A DNA stretch of 64,000 nucleotides from Cinclus cinclus (taxonomy: Eukaryota; Chordata; Aves; Passeriformes; Cinclidae), in NCBI RefSeq assembly GCF_963662255.1, contig NC_085050.1, forward strand, positions 20,818,131-20,882,130. The letters are read 5' to 3'. Made by a program: the position numbers and the translations under genes. Under the pieces are notes generated by a model. It saw only the letters and a list, made by a program, of their open reading frames with translations. It had not been told where the DNA came from and made no database searches. Positions 35,473 to 48,385 of the stretch are shown piece after piece (the stretch's first letter is position 1; each line of letters opens with the position of its first letter).

Positions 35473-38400
35473 TATAGTGAACCATTTCTTCTTGTATTTT
35501 TTTACTTATGCTGGTTTCAAAGGTCAATAGTGAACTTCCAGTCATTATATATTTTAAAAGTCAATAGTTCAAACATGAAACACCAATCAGTTCCCTTTTG
35601 TAAGCAATTCAATAACTCCTCATTAGAAAAATATAGAAGGAAAAAAATTGGGGCACTGTCATTCAGTCTTGCTAAATCCAGATGAATTCTACACTGAAAT
35701 TATCTTTTGACAGCTAATGCTGCTCTGCAATGGTTTGACTGATTCATCACTATCACTGTGACCCAGTTCAAACTCTTGCATTAAGGAGAAACATATAAGA
35801 GAAAGTATATTCCTTGCAACAGACAGAGAGTAATTTAATTTAGCAATTGAAAGAAATAATAGATCCATTAAAGGCAAATGTTTGGCAATTAGCATTGCAT
35901 TAAACATGATAGAGATGTATTTTTATCTGATGGAATTGTCTGCGTTCTGTTAGGGTCTCAAATTATCTAATTTGTTTCTGTTGAATGATCTCTCACTGGT
36001 GACAGGAAAAACACCTCAGCTCTCTCCTGATCTCAGGATAAAGTTAGCCACATCAGTGATCAGATCAGCCACACATTTATCTTCCTACTCAAAACTGCTA
36101 TGATCAGAAGCAGAGCTGCTTGAGAGGAAGCCCTGAGCAGCTTCTATTACATGGTTTGTTTTACTTTCCCCCAATCCTAACTGAACAGCTGATTCTCTCT
36201 TTCCACTGACCTTTGTTTTACTGATTTTACATCTAGCATTAGTCATAAATTCCTAGTGAGGCAGCATTCCATCATACCTTATCTTTTACATTCTTCTCCC
36301 AAGCATTCCACTTCACTGTCTATGAAGTCTGATAGTTTCTTCCAGTTTTGTACTAGTTTAGTCCCAGGTCAGTTTTGGCCAAGCAATTTTCCACTTCTAG
36401 GATCTGTGAGTTTCTCGTTATCATCTTTTAAGTTTATTTTATTGTTAGGAAGATGTCTTCTTACTATATTAAAGTCTAAAGATAAGTGTTTACTTGCATG
36501 TCAAGTGAATGGAAGAAAGCTAGAAGAGGCCTGACATTTTATCTGAGAATTAGGTAAAATATTCCTCGATTTCCCTACTTACTTTCTGATGCAGTTCCCA
36601 TCACAGCTACATTCCAGCTCCCCTCACACTGCTTCAGTCTGTACCCATGTATGGAAAGCTACTTCTTTTTCTGTGTCAGTTGCAGCTCTGCTTCCATTTT
36701 TACAGTGCTTGAGACAGTTGAGCTTTCCATTTGAACTAAAAATAATGAATGTTCCGAAGAGATCAGGAATTGAAAATCACCTCCAACATTTACTATAGTT
36801 CATCTTATTTCTCACTCCTCAAGCAGTGAAGTATTTCAATTACATTTCTGTCTTTTTCATTAGCAATTCATGCTATTGTCTACACGAGTATACATTTGAA
36901 GACCACAGGAATTCATATTTTTACTTCAGAAGTTCTCAGCTAGTTTCCTGAAATATCTTTATTCAGATTCCCAAAGTATCTTATTATATAGAAAAATCTT
37001 TAGTCCTGATAATTCCATTAACTTTTCTATTTAACCTACTCTCCATTGCTCAAATGTGAGGTCAAACATTATTTATTGTTACCCTAACTGAAGAACTGAA
37101 AAATCTAATAAAAATAAAAGAAACTGTTATCCTTAGTCCAGCTGTCCCTTTTTTCTCAAGTTAATCTACCTGTTCCAGAAAGCCCTGAGGACCTGAGGCA
37201 GTGGAGGTGGCTCTGCCCAAGCAAAATGGGGCACAAGAACTCAGCAAGCTGTCAGCAGACTAAGGAATCAGCAGTGGGAGGAAGATCAGTGTTCACGGAG
37301 GAAGGTTTCCCTTTCTCCTTAGTCTGGAGTTCTCACATCGATTACCAGTATTCTTCCAGCTTGTCTGGAAGCTGATGAAGAGCCAGTCTCCAAGAGAAAG
37401 ATGCAATGGTTGGCTGTGCCTTGACTCCCACAGGGGGTCAGACTCAGCCACAGTCATTCAGAGACCTTACTAGATGCCTGAAATATGGGTACAAATATGA
37501 TAAAATAGAGAAAAAGGAGACTTAGTGCATGAAACATTATTCTATACTGGAGCTATCTTAATATGATCTACAAGTTTTTTGGAATGAGGCTGATATTTCT
37601 GTTAGGTCTGTGGTGGGTAGATGCACTTCTCAAACAAAACATTTGCTAAACACCTTAGCTTACAAATCTATTAATTATATTCATACCTGAAAAAAAAATA
37701 TTCTTAAATAGGAAACCAGGTAAGAACTATAAATCTTTCGATAGAAGACTTCTATCCAGACAGCTATTTTCTGATCCTTGCTCATCCTGTCTGTAGGCTC
37801 CATACATCTATTCTATTCTCAGTCACAAAATTCTCAAGCTTCAAAAAGACTTCTTTGAAGCAAGCCTTTGAGATAGCCAGAATAACTAACTTTGAGGTGG
37901 TTATTTGGTCACAGAAGAGAGAAAAGTGGTCACATTCTTTTTCTTATGCCTTCTTTTTCTTTAGTCTGTTAGTATTTCAAAGCTTGAAACACTCTTCTTT
38001 TTGTAACTTTACTGCGTGAAAGATTCATGGCTTCCATTTGAATGATATCATTAGTCATATAAGAGAAAAGTGACTAAGACAAAAAAAGAGAGTTTCATGG
38101 GGAATAAAAAGTCATTATATCCTACTCACAAAGTTTTCTAATCTGAAAGAGTACCTACAGTACCCTACAGAAATGCCTGCGCAGTGCTCAGCCCAATCAA
38201 ATCTCCCCATGGTTGTCCTTTAAATACTTTATTTCTAGCTTCTGTTGCATGCATATTTAATCAGACTTCTCAATTCTGTATATGCAAAGGAAATTTTAAA
38301 TATAATATGCTCTATAGAAAGGAGAAGGATCCATTAACTCACTCCCAAATCTGATGATTAAATTTTCAGAGAATACCTGATCTGGAGTTGATTGTAATAG

Positions 38401-39900
38401 TCTCCTATCAAAGATTCATGATCACCATCTAGTGCCACAAAACAACATATTGCAGCCAGTGTCTAGATATTTAATTAATAATGTCAGTTTTATCTAAATA
38501 TTTACTAAATATTCTACTCAGTTTTAATGAATACTAATTATCCTATGCAGTTTACTCATAGTTAACCTAAAAAGGGAAAGGAAGGATGACACAGAAGGTA
38601 TAAACTTAACTTTTGTTATCAAGGTGATTTTAAAAGAACAATCTACCTTCATCACCAGAGCCCTCATGAGGTCTTCATGTATGTATCCTTTGGAAGTCTT
38701 TCTCTGTGGTACTTGAAACAAATTAAGAGGAAAGCTGAATAAAACTTTTTATCATTCACAGAAACTTGAATATTTCTGAAATTCATGGGACATTGTTGGT
38801 TTCCTCTCTTTAAACTATCTCTCCAGGTTCTGAGAAATCCTTATACCACATATCATCTCCCGCCAAATCCCTTACTTTAAGTGGAATTGGAGTGCTAGTG
38901 CTAGTTTGTCCTGTTTTCCTCAGGTATTTTGCCTTTTAGCTGCACACCTATCCAAGAGGAAATACACACCTATCCACTGTCTTTAGCAGTTTAGAAATTT
39001 AACTTGGAGAGGATATACTCATATCCAATATTTCTCTGACCATGCTGTCACAAATGTAAGGGCAAATTTCTATGAATGCAAATTTTCATTCACATTACTG
39101 AGTAACACATTTTAATGAAGAAGGTGGTAGGACCCAGGTTGTAGAGACGAGTGAATAGAAATGTCTCAGTTTTATGGAAAGGGTAATCTACCTTTCATGA
39201 CCTTCACATTTTCAGATATTAAAACAACATTAAAGTTTCTTGCAGATGACAAATCATACGGCTACAGAAAAAGAAAGGGAACAAAGGTATTATTTACCTG
39301 AGATAAAACAGCCTTTTTAGTAAAGATTTACTAATATTTGACCAGTTTTCTGTAATAACAACTATTTTTATGAATTAATTCACGAACATTCTAAATTATT
39401 AAAATTGTTTGTGTTTCAGCTTATTGGCATGCTTCAGCTCTCTACTAAAGAACTCTTTTGCTTAGCTCAGGTTGTTGTGAATTAATTTATTTCTTAATAT
39501 GACAAGTTCCCATTAGCTGGAATGGTTCCTCTATAGAAGAAGGAAATCTTATGAATTGTACACAGACATTAAATATAGTTATTATATTTATTTTATTTTA
39601 AATTTTTAAACTAAACTCCATTGCTATTTAAAGAATGAGCTAGACACTTGATAAATATATTGTTTTAGATTAAACAGTCCGTGTATTTCATCGACCTTTT
39701 TCATTTTACACAGGAAGATACTACTAACCACTCTATTAAGTCAGCAGAGCAGATGCCTAGGATTTTTTCCAATAGAGGAACATAATATAAGGCTATCCCT
39801 AGCTTGTATAATGATTTTTAGCAAATAATTTCAATTCCTCATGGGTTTTTTTGATTGTGGAGTTATGATGCTCAATTTTTTAAAAAGAGCTTAGATATCC
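35473..39900. other. unique DNA, no gene
   Basis: No gene supported. A GC-richer patch at 37150-37460 may be an old unrecognised repeat. The rest is AT-rich, with a pyrimidine-rich + strand at 36130-36750. Confidence 0.55.
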
Positions 39901-42900
39901 ATGTGTGTACACATACACACAGAAGAAACAGAGGAAACAGATAAAGTATCAAAATATATTTATGTAAAGGAAACTATTTTTGCCTTAATGCAAAACAGAA
40001 TTATTTGTATTTGCAGTAAATCAAATACACCTACTAAAAACATAACTTCAGTCATTCATTATTTGGTAATTATATTGTATGTGTACACTGTTGTCTTCCA
40101 TATGAACCTTCTAGCCCTGAAGATGAAACCAATGAAGAACAAAGCCTCATCAGCAATGATAATATGACTACCTTAGACTGACAGAGTCAACATTAGTGGG
40201 AACAATATTTGTCAAACTAACATTACAGGACCAAGACAGCAATTTCCATACAAAATTATTTGCTGTGTTATGCATATTGTACCTCCTCTTGCAGTCAGTT
40301 TTCCCTTTTTGAGAATTCCAAAATATGGTAAAATAATTATTTTTTTTTTTATATATAGACCATCTGTTTAACATTTATCATAGACTGTTTTATCCAGCAT
40401 CCATAGATATCATTCGTAGTCTGTCACTGTTCAAGTCAGTGACGGATGAAATGAAGACTTGTGGTCCATGGATGTCTACATTCTCAGTGGAAAAAGTAAA
40501 GAAAAAAAAATTTCAGTAATATTAATAAATATATAAATAATGCTGAAAGATACTGTTTATAATCTGATCTTATTCCCATCTGTCCTAGTTATGCATTTCA
40601 GCATCTGTACCATCTATACACCTACTGCTTGTTCTTAAGTATGAAAATTTAGGTGATTATAACTGACATACTTGCAGGTTTGTTATTAAACCTATGCATT
40701 TTTCCTTTCAAACTGTGGCAAGGCTTTTGGTCTTCTATTCATAAGAGTTTAAAGATCTTTATGTTAAAAAAATTCCTTATTAATATTTTATTAAGTCCCC
40801 ATCTTTTAGTACACTTATTTTGCCTTTTAACACTATTCTTGTCTCTTTCTCTAATTTTTATTCTACCCAAGTATTACAAATTTACAAGAGTATATGTTAG
40901 TTACAGGTTACAGTACTATGGACAGAGTTAGTGTAACTCTCATCTACAATTTTTCATTTTTTCAGATTTAAAACTTATTTTTTGCCTTAACAATACCACT
41001 AAGCTTGCATAACAGCCACCTTCCATAGCTCCCAGATTCTTTCTGCCATTTTTTTACTAGATACTGTTTGATTATGAAGTTACTGTAAGCAGAACTTCAC
41101 ATGTCACAAACATTAGCATATTTATGGTGTAGGCAAACAATTTTCACCATGGCAAAGGCATAGCTGATTTAATACTGTGGAAGAGGGAATGAGCACTTCT
41201 TGACACAGTCTGTCTTTATGATATGCGATATAATGGCACCTTTTTTTTTAGACTTAGAGAGACATCTGATATTTACATAATGGAGTACTGTAACGATATT
41301 ACTATGAAATAGTTTTTATTGTGTTGCCTATGCAGAAGTATATTGATACAGGATTAGCAGACAGATCAAGATCCTGCAAACACTTTTGCACTTAAACAGC
41401 TTAATATGATCATTTACTTAAATGAGACTGATCAGTTGTATAAAGTAATTCACAAGAACTCTTTATATGCAGGAATACATTCTACATTTAAATGGATGAG
41501 AAAGTACTTCTGTTGTGTGACCCCTAATGTTCAAATTAAGTACTTACTGAAGAACACAGTTCAGAAGCATGTCTTCTTAAATTAACTGAGAACAAATGGC
41601 CTGCAACATCTTCATTTGAAGCCCCCTTATTTTTGTATTGTGACAGCACCATAAAAGATAAAATAAAATAGGATATCTCATTCAGTGAGGTCATGAATAC
41701 TGACATTTTCATATGGTGTTAAAAAGCCTTTTAGAAAATAAAACTTCTTAAATATTGCCTACTTATAACCTGATCTTGGCTGTTGCTTACAATTCTGAAC
41801 CAAGTGCATGACATAAATTCAAATATTTGGAATTATAAAGAAAGCAATTAGAGTTGTCTGGAAATATTTTCTGTGAAACATAACATTTCATGTAAGTCCA
41901 TTTCAATTTGCTTTAGAAGCATAATTTCAAATATAGCAGGAAATTAATAAAATTGCTGCTTTTAGACCATTACAGTGACATTTGTAGCAATTGAAATTAA
42001 AAACTCTTGTAATTGTTAAAGTGAGGGAAAATAAACATTACTTTTAGCAAGAGATCTAAGTTTATAATGAGAGCTATAAGATATTCTTTTCTGTGACAAC
42101 AAAAGATTCAACTTTATGAATCAGGAGTTTTATTAACTTTTTTTTCACAATTATGAAAGGAGTGATTTAGCCAGTTTCAGTTCTATCATAAGGACTGTGT
42201 CTACCTTTAGTATATTACTTCAGAATTGCTGATATGATACTCCTCTCAATGAATTGTGGTAATGCAATCAATAAAACTCCCCAAATATCTTACCAATTTT
42301 CATGGAAATAATTACTATTTTGTTCAGATTACTTTATTGTACTTCCATTAAGAGATACAAAATGTAAAAAAAGTAGAGAACATCTCAGTCAAAATTTTAA
42401 GCTTGGCTATAACAAAATTTAGTAATAATTCTCGCAATTCTTTTAGTAATGATTCTTTCAGCAATTCCATGGATTGCAAACATATAACTCAGTAACAGAA
42501 AACAGCAATTCCTTTCCTTAGCTTTCTCTCCTTCCAGACAAATAGTAATGGATTCTTATTGCGTAAACTGTGAAAATTATGTTTCATACCATTGTTAATT
42601 CTGTTAAAGATGTGCATGCTAGACTAGAGAATGATGATACTTAAATTTTGCATTATCCTTGTGTGGTAACGTAATCAATTATTGTAATTTGTAAAGGGTT
42701 TCAAATTAAATTTACAATTGCATTAGACTATGTGTTGAATTTTAAAATTAACTCTTTACATAAAAAAAACATAAATACCCAGAAATCTTTGACCTACTAA
42801 ACCTTTCTTATTAATGATCTGTAAGCATCTATCCAGCTTTGATAGCAAAACAAGTCTTACTCCATTACACACTGGGTCAGCAGCTGTATCCTCTCCCTTT

Positions 42901-44895
42901 TAGCAACATTTCTGAAGCTTGAAGAATGTATGAAGTGTTTCTAGCTACATTCCTAGTCCTTCCAAAGACAAAAAAATAAGTAAATCTTAGAAATCATTTG
43001 CATCTGTTGACTTATCTACATAAAATCCATATTTAGAAATTCTTCTTTAAAGCAAATTATTTCTGAAGATTTTTAATATACGTATTCCATATACATTTCA
43101 TTTCTCTTTAAATTTCCGGCGTAGAGTGGGGGGAAGAAGGGAGAAACAACTGAGAGTTATTGACTGAAATTTTAGGATAAATTTAAAACACTGATAATTC
43201 TTTATGAAAATCTGTCATCTTGAATATATATCTCTTAAATATTTTGAATTGTGTAGGAAGTTCTTTTCTATAGCAAAGATTTTAAAACACAGATCTCTGA
43301 AGACAGACTTCTAAGTGAATATGCAGGTTACAGCCAATCTAAAATGTATTTTGATCTTGAATAGAGAATAGGATATAATGACGGTTGAGACGTGTTCAAC
43401 ACTTCTGAGACTTGTACTGTTCAGTTGCTGTCTATAAGAGCACCCCTGAGAAATGAAGCTCTTAAAATTTTACCAGGTATCACTATAGTGTACCAGCTTT
43501 TTAGGATGGTAGTGTTTCACAAATACCATTTATGTAGGTGTTTGGCCAGATGTTGCTCTTTCTTTCATGTAACTGTTGATTTAAATACAAAAGTCATCTA
43601 TTCCACCACTTGATGTGACTGGGGAAAAAAAATAAATAGTTGCTTTGCAAATTCTCTTATTCTGGAATTCAGCATCCTTTGCTCTGAAGGGAGTTTGAAT
43701 TTCAACCCAGCAAGAAAAATAATTAGAAAAAAAAGATTGTTGCTATTTGAACAATAGAATGTTAAAATCTGCCATGTTCACATTATTCTAAAATATTCAA
43801 CCCTGAAGCAGTTCTAGCAAACTTTGAATATGCTGAATAGGATATGTAACAGAGACCAGGTGGGCTTCCAGCAGCAGGAGGCAATATAGGAGAAAAACAA
43901 TCAGGAACTTAAAATGTATAGTTTAGGATATTTTCTACAGAGATTTTTTTTACAACTCTCTGAAGTCAGCACCTGCAATTTTCTCCTCTTCAGCATTTAC
44001 TGAAACTTCTGCAGAGTTAGTAAAGATAATTATTTTATTTGAAATTCTTCCAGTCTCTCGTGCTTTTGCTGTTATGTTATCAGTTCTGCCACTCAGCTCT
44101 CCTGCTAAGGAGTCTTGTTTATTAAGCAGAAAGAAAGATAGCACTTATAAAGTTACACCTAAGAACACACTTACAATGTTATGTATATTTGTTTCTTTGG
44201 GAGTTTTAAGTGAGTTGTCTCCAGTATTATTAACTATTATATACTGAGAGATGGGAATATTGTTAATGCGTTTGTCATAACACAGACATTATGGAAAATG
44301 AAGGAAGGGCCTGTCAGTGAGGTGTTATAGACTGATACAGGGTATATGTATATCATGATTTGATAACATTTAAATTTTCTCCACTTGTATAAATGAAGGA
44401 AACTGAAGCTGAAATAGATGTTTAAAGATCCTTTTCTTTGTGGTGAAACTAGAATCAACTTCTTCCAAATAGAAATAAAACACATGAAAGAAAGGAATTA
44501 ACTTAATTATGGCTTTAAAATGCTTATAATATAATAATAATTCAGAAATGTAAAGATAGAGTGAGACAAAACAAAATTAACTTCTGATACAACAATCCAT
44601 ATTTTTTTCAGCAAAATGCTCCTTTTTCAAAATAAAGAAGCACATTCTGCTTGAATCTTTTCAAGTCTATTTGGGCAATACACTGGGAAAGATCCAATAT
44701 TGAAGGACAAAAACAACTTTTCTAATTCTACTGTGTTCCTTTCTGAATAAGGATTCAGGTAAAGCACCACCAAATATTTGGATTCTATAAAAGTGACAAA
44801 AATTCTACACTCTTTTAAAAAAATGTAGCATTCTCATTCTACGTTCTCTCAAAAAAACCCCCAAAAACATTGGTATCCAGTTTTCAATGCATTTC
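39901..44895. other. AT-rich unique DNA, no gene
   Basis: No gene or interspersed repeat recognised. A TAAT/ATTA-rich block at about 41880-42060 has the look of conserved noncoding DNA, without proof. Confidence 0.55.
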
Positions 44896-45030
44896 ACTTA
44901 CTGCTCATCCAGCCCTTATTTCAGTTGCTTTTCCATGAGGATGTTATAGAAATCAGTGTCAAAGACCTCCCTGAAATCTGGGTAGTCAGAATCCACTGCT
45001 CTCTACAAGTTTGGGCATTTCATCATAGAA
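44896..45030 (-). mobile_element. older CR1 copy, segment 1 of 2 (split by a younger CR1)
   Basis: The - strand reads CR1 reverse transcriptase: a decayed FYDEM (45016-45030), then after a frameshift YPDFREVFDTDFYNIL (about 44935-44985), which corresponds to the family's YLDFSKAFDTVSHNIL. The copy stops at the left near 44896. Its continuation toward the 5' side lies beyond the younger insertion, at 45908-46035. Confidence 0.85.
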
Positions 45031-45876
45031 TCATTTAGGTGGGAAAAGACAATCAAGATACTCAAGTCCAACCTACCACTGCCAAATGCACAAATAGATT
45101 GTGTCCCTGGGTGAACCACCTATGAATATTTTGAAGACATGTAGGGATGTTGTTTCAACCACTTCCCTAGGTAACCTGTTTCAATGACTGACCACCTTTA
45201 CTATTTTTTCTATTTTTTTTTCTAATCTGTAATCTAAACCTCTCCTTGGTGTAATTTGAGGTAGTTTCATCCTCTCACTTGTTACATGAAAGAAGATATA
45301 GATGCCTACCTCACTACCATATCCTCTCAGTGTAGAGAGTGATAAGGTTTTACCTGAGTCTTCTTTTCTCCAGGCTAATCCATCCCACTCATCCACCCAT
45401 CCAGCCACTCCTCCTAAGTTTTGTACTCCAGACCCTTTCCCAGCTCCGTTGCCCTTCTCTGGACTTGCTTCAGCCCCATAACCTCTTTTATAGTGAGGAG
45501 CCTAGAACTGGACACAGGATTCAGGCTGTGGCCTCACCAGTGCTGAGTACAGAGGGACAATCACTGCCCTGCTCCTGCTGGCCACACTGCTGCTGACACT
45601 GGCCAGGGTGACACCGGCCACACGTCTGCCTCACGTTCAGCCAGATGCCCACTAGCAACTCCACCTTCTCCTCCTCTGGGCTGCTTTCCAGCCACTCCTC
45701 CCCAAGTCTGTAGAAGTCCCTGGGGTTGTTGTGACTCAAGGGGAGGATACAGCACTTTGCTTTTCTGAACCTCGTACAACTGGCCTCAGGCACTGATCCA
45801 GCCTGTGCAGATCCCTCTGCAGAGCCTTCCTGCTGCCAAGCAGATCAACACTCCTGCCCAGCTTGATATGATCAAG
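45023..45876 (-). mobile_element. younger CR1 LINE nested in the older copy
   Basis: About 850 bp on the - strand. The 3' end is on the left (catagaatcatttaggtggg on +, the tail octamer followed by the conserved 3' end). The 5'-truncated end is near 45876, just after the active-site region (a relic of KFADDTKLG). Within 45521-45793 the - strand reads HNNPRDFYRLGEEWLES, matching the CR1 ORF2 segment downstream of the catalytic motif, and another frame preserves a [13 protein letters not shown] segment. Stops and frameshifts make it inactive, but it matches the remembered consensus better than its host copy. Confidence 0.9.
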
Positions 45877-45907
45877 GTATCAAATGGGTCAAGCTTAGCT
45901 CGATGAT

Positions 45908-46035
45908 ATCTTGATCTGCTTTATGAAATCATGATGACTATTCCTGAAGATTTTTGTGTCCTTCATGTGCCTGGATATTAGGATTAGATCCATAACATTC
46001 AAGTGAGGCTCACCACCCTGCATTTTCCTGCATCA
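45908..46035 (-). mobile_element. older CR1 copy, segment 2 of 2
   Basis: The - strand reads ISRHMKDTKIFRNSHHDF (about 45918-45971), the CR1 segment normally close to ISRHLKDKKVIGSSQHGF, which lies just upstream of FYDEM in the reverse transcriptase. Together with segment 1 it makes one copy interrupted by the younger element. Similarity continues through a PVSLTSV-equivalent region (gtgaggctcacc on +) to about 46035. Confidence 0.85.
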
Positions 46036-46963
46036 TTGTATTGATGAAATGTGAGCTTTGCTATTTGTAAGAATGGTGCACTGATATCAAAACCAGAAGA
46101 GCAATTATTTTTAGCACCTTTTACAAAACTAAGCTTAACATAAAAACTTTCCTTGATAGGGCACCTTCACATTTTCATCTATTATGAAGAATGAATTATG
46201 GATTCAGACTAAGAGTTCTGTCACACCCCAATTACCTCATTTCAAGCTGACTACTCATGACTGCATCTGTGACTGAATTAGAAAATATCGTGCAGGTTAA
46301 TGAGATCTTGGTAAGTACACTGAAGCTGGACAAGGGAAACTGTCTTTTTCTTTCCATATTTAATAAAAATGCATTTAACCCATAAAGAAGCAGTAATGAG
46401 AATGGTTTTCTAGATGCTTTGTGAATTTTAAAACAACAAATGAATTTCCTATTTGAAACTCATTGTATCACTAATTTAAATTTTGTCTTCAGGAGGAAAA
46501 ACACATTTTTCCCTTCCTTACAGAGGAGTTGTAGTGACAGAATGGTACAACAACTGAAAGAATCATAAAAAAAAATTCCTGTAAGTACCCTTCATAAATT
46601 CTCAACATGTACTGACATATAAAAAATGCTTTCTTTCCAAACAGAACATTGTAATTTTACCTGAAAACACTAATGTTAAAAAGGCATTCTAAGAAGGCTG
46701 AATTAACTTTCTATAATTACTCTAGGAAAAGTTCTCTTGTTTTATTTTCCAGGGAAAAAAAGAAAATAGAACACTGAGATATTCATATGAAATTTCCAAG
46801 AAATTTCATTTCCAGATACTGAACAAATTAAAAGCATAGCATTCCCAAATTTAAAAAAAAAATACAAGAAGAATCAAAATATATACATTAAGGAAATGGG
46901 TTTTCCTTTTTCAACTTACATGAAATTTTTCTACTGTGATATCAGATTGGCAAAAAGTACAAC
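46036..46963. other. AT-rich unique DNA, no gene
   Basis: Nothing recognised between the nested CR1 pair and the next CR1. Confidence 0.65.
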
Positions 46964-47800
46964 CATAGAATCATAAGTTGACTGGGTTGAAGGGGAACTT
47001 TGAAGGTCATATAGTCCAATTCTCCTTCAATGATCACAGAGGTCTGCAACTAGATCAGAGAGCTCAAAGCCCAGTCCAGTCTGACCTTGAGTGTTTCCAG
47101 GGATAGGACATCTACAACCTCTCTGAGCAACTTGTTCCTGTGTCTTACCACCCTCATCATAAAATTTCTTTCCTCATACTTAGTGTGAATCAACTTTTTC
47201 CTTTAAACCACAACTCCCTGTTCTATTTCTACAAGCCCTATTAAAAAGTTTGTTCCCATGTTTCTTTTAAGCCATCTGTAAGTACTGATAGGGTCTCCCT
47301 GTAGGTTTCTCTTCTCCAGGCAGAACAATCCCAGGTTGCTGAGCCTTTCCTTAAAGAAGTATTTAATCATTTTTGTGGCCCCCTGGCCTTTCCAACAGTT
47401 TGTGTTCTTTCTGTGCTGAGGACACCAAATCTGGACACAGTACCTACTGCACATGGGGTCTGAGCAAAGGAGCAGAATTTTTCTGCTTTTTCTTTTTCTG
47501 CAGCCAATGATGTGGTTGGCTTTTCATACTGCAAGAGCACATTGCCAATTCATGTTCAGCTTTTCATATACCAGTATCTCCAATCCTTCTTGGCAGGGCT
47601 GCTCTCCATCTGTTCAACCCTCCAGCCAGGGCTTGCCCCAACCCACCTCACACTTCACATTCTTGAACCACATGAGATTCCCATGTGCCCACTTCTCAAG
47701 CTTGTCCAGGTCCCTCTCGATGACATCCATCCTTCAGGTGTGTCAACTGCACCACTCATCTTGCTGTCATCAGCATTGGCAAGAATGAATAAATTATTGT
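46964..47800 (-). mobile_element. CR1 LINE, antisense, 5'-truncated
   Basis: It begins on the + strand with catagaatcataagttgactggg, the tail octamer and 3' end, then runs through the ORF2 C-terminus to a segment just short of the catalytic motif (cttgctgtcatcagcattgg near 47760). Several + strand blocks match the family closely, for example gggctgctctccatctg and cacttctcaagcttgtccag. Length about 840 bp. Confidence 0.92.
47203..47454 (-). pseudogene. CR1 ORF2 C-terminal remnant
   Basis: An 83-codon - strand frame reads YCVQIWCPQHRKN followed by LSNLGLFCLEKRNLQGDPI, matching the CR1 C-terminal domain after the reverse transcriptase (YCVQLWxPQxKKD ... RELGLFSLEKRRLxGDLI). The frame ends in sequence that no longer matches. 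It is the best-preserved ORF2 stretch in the window, but only a fragment. Confidence 0.85.
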
Positions 47801-48366
47801 CATTGCTTAACCAAATACCTGATACTAAGGAGCTCAATATGCAGCATTTTACAATACCTGATTTATCTACAGATTTTACCACTAATGAGTTTGGCTATGT
47901 CAGAATAGATGCTGTTGCCATTACAGATACAAAGAAAAAAAAAATTCAAAAATTCTAAAACACAACTACAGTGACTCAGTTCTATTCCATCTAAAGCTAT
48001 TCAAGCACTCGTATTCTTATGTTACTGTGGTATCTGGTTTAAATATGAAACGTCTCTTTGTGTTGTCATGGCTCCTAAGCACAATAAAATACACATTATC
48101 TCAAGGATTAAAGAGAAGAGTACACATTTTCATTTGAATATGTCAGTGCAAAATGACAAATAAAGGCATTTTATCTAGCAAAATTTAAATTGCTTATTCC
48201 ACATGGAGAATTTAATATCAAAAAGCTTTTTCTAAAGACTAATATTTCTTATACAATTTCCAGGATTATATGCTTCTTAGAAGGAAGCAAGCTAGTGAAT
48301 GAAAAAGAAGAGAAAAATATAAGAAGAAAACTCAAAAGCACTGACCCATTTGGAAAATTCAAATAC

Positions 48367-48385
48367 TGTTTTGTTTTGTTTTGTG
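48367..48385. repeat. (TTTTG)n short microsatellite
   Basis: Three to four TTTTG units. Confidence 0.85.
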
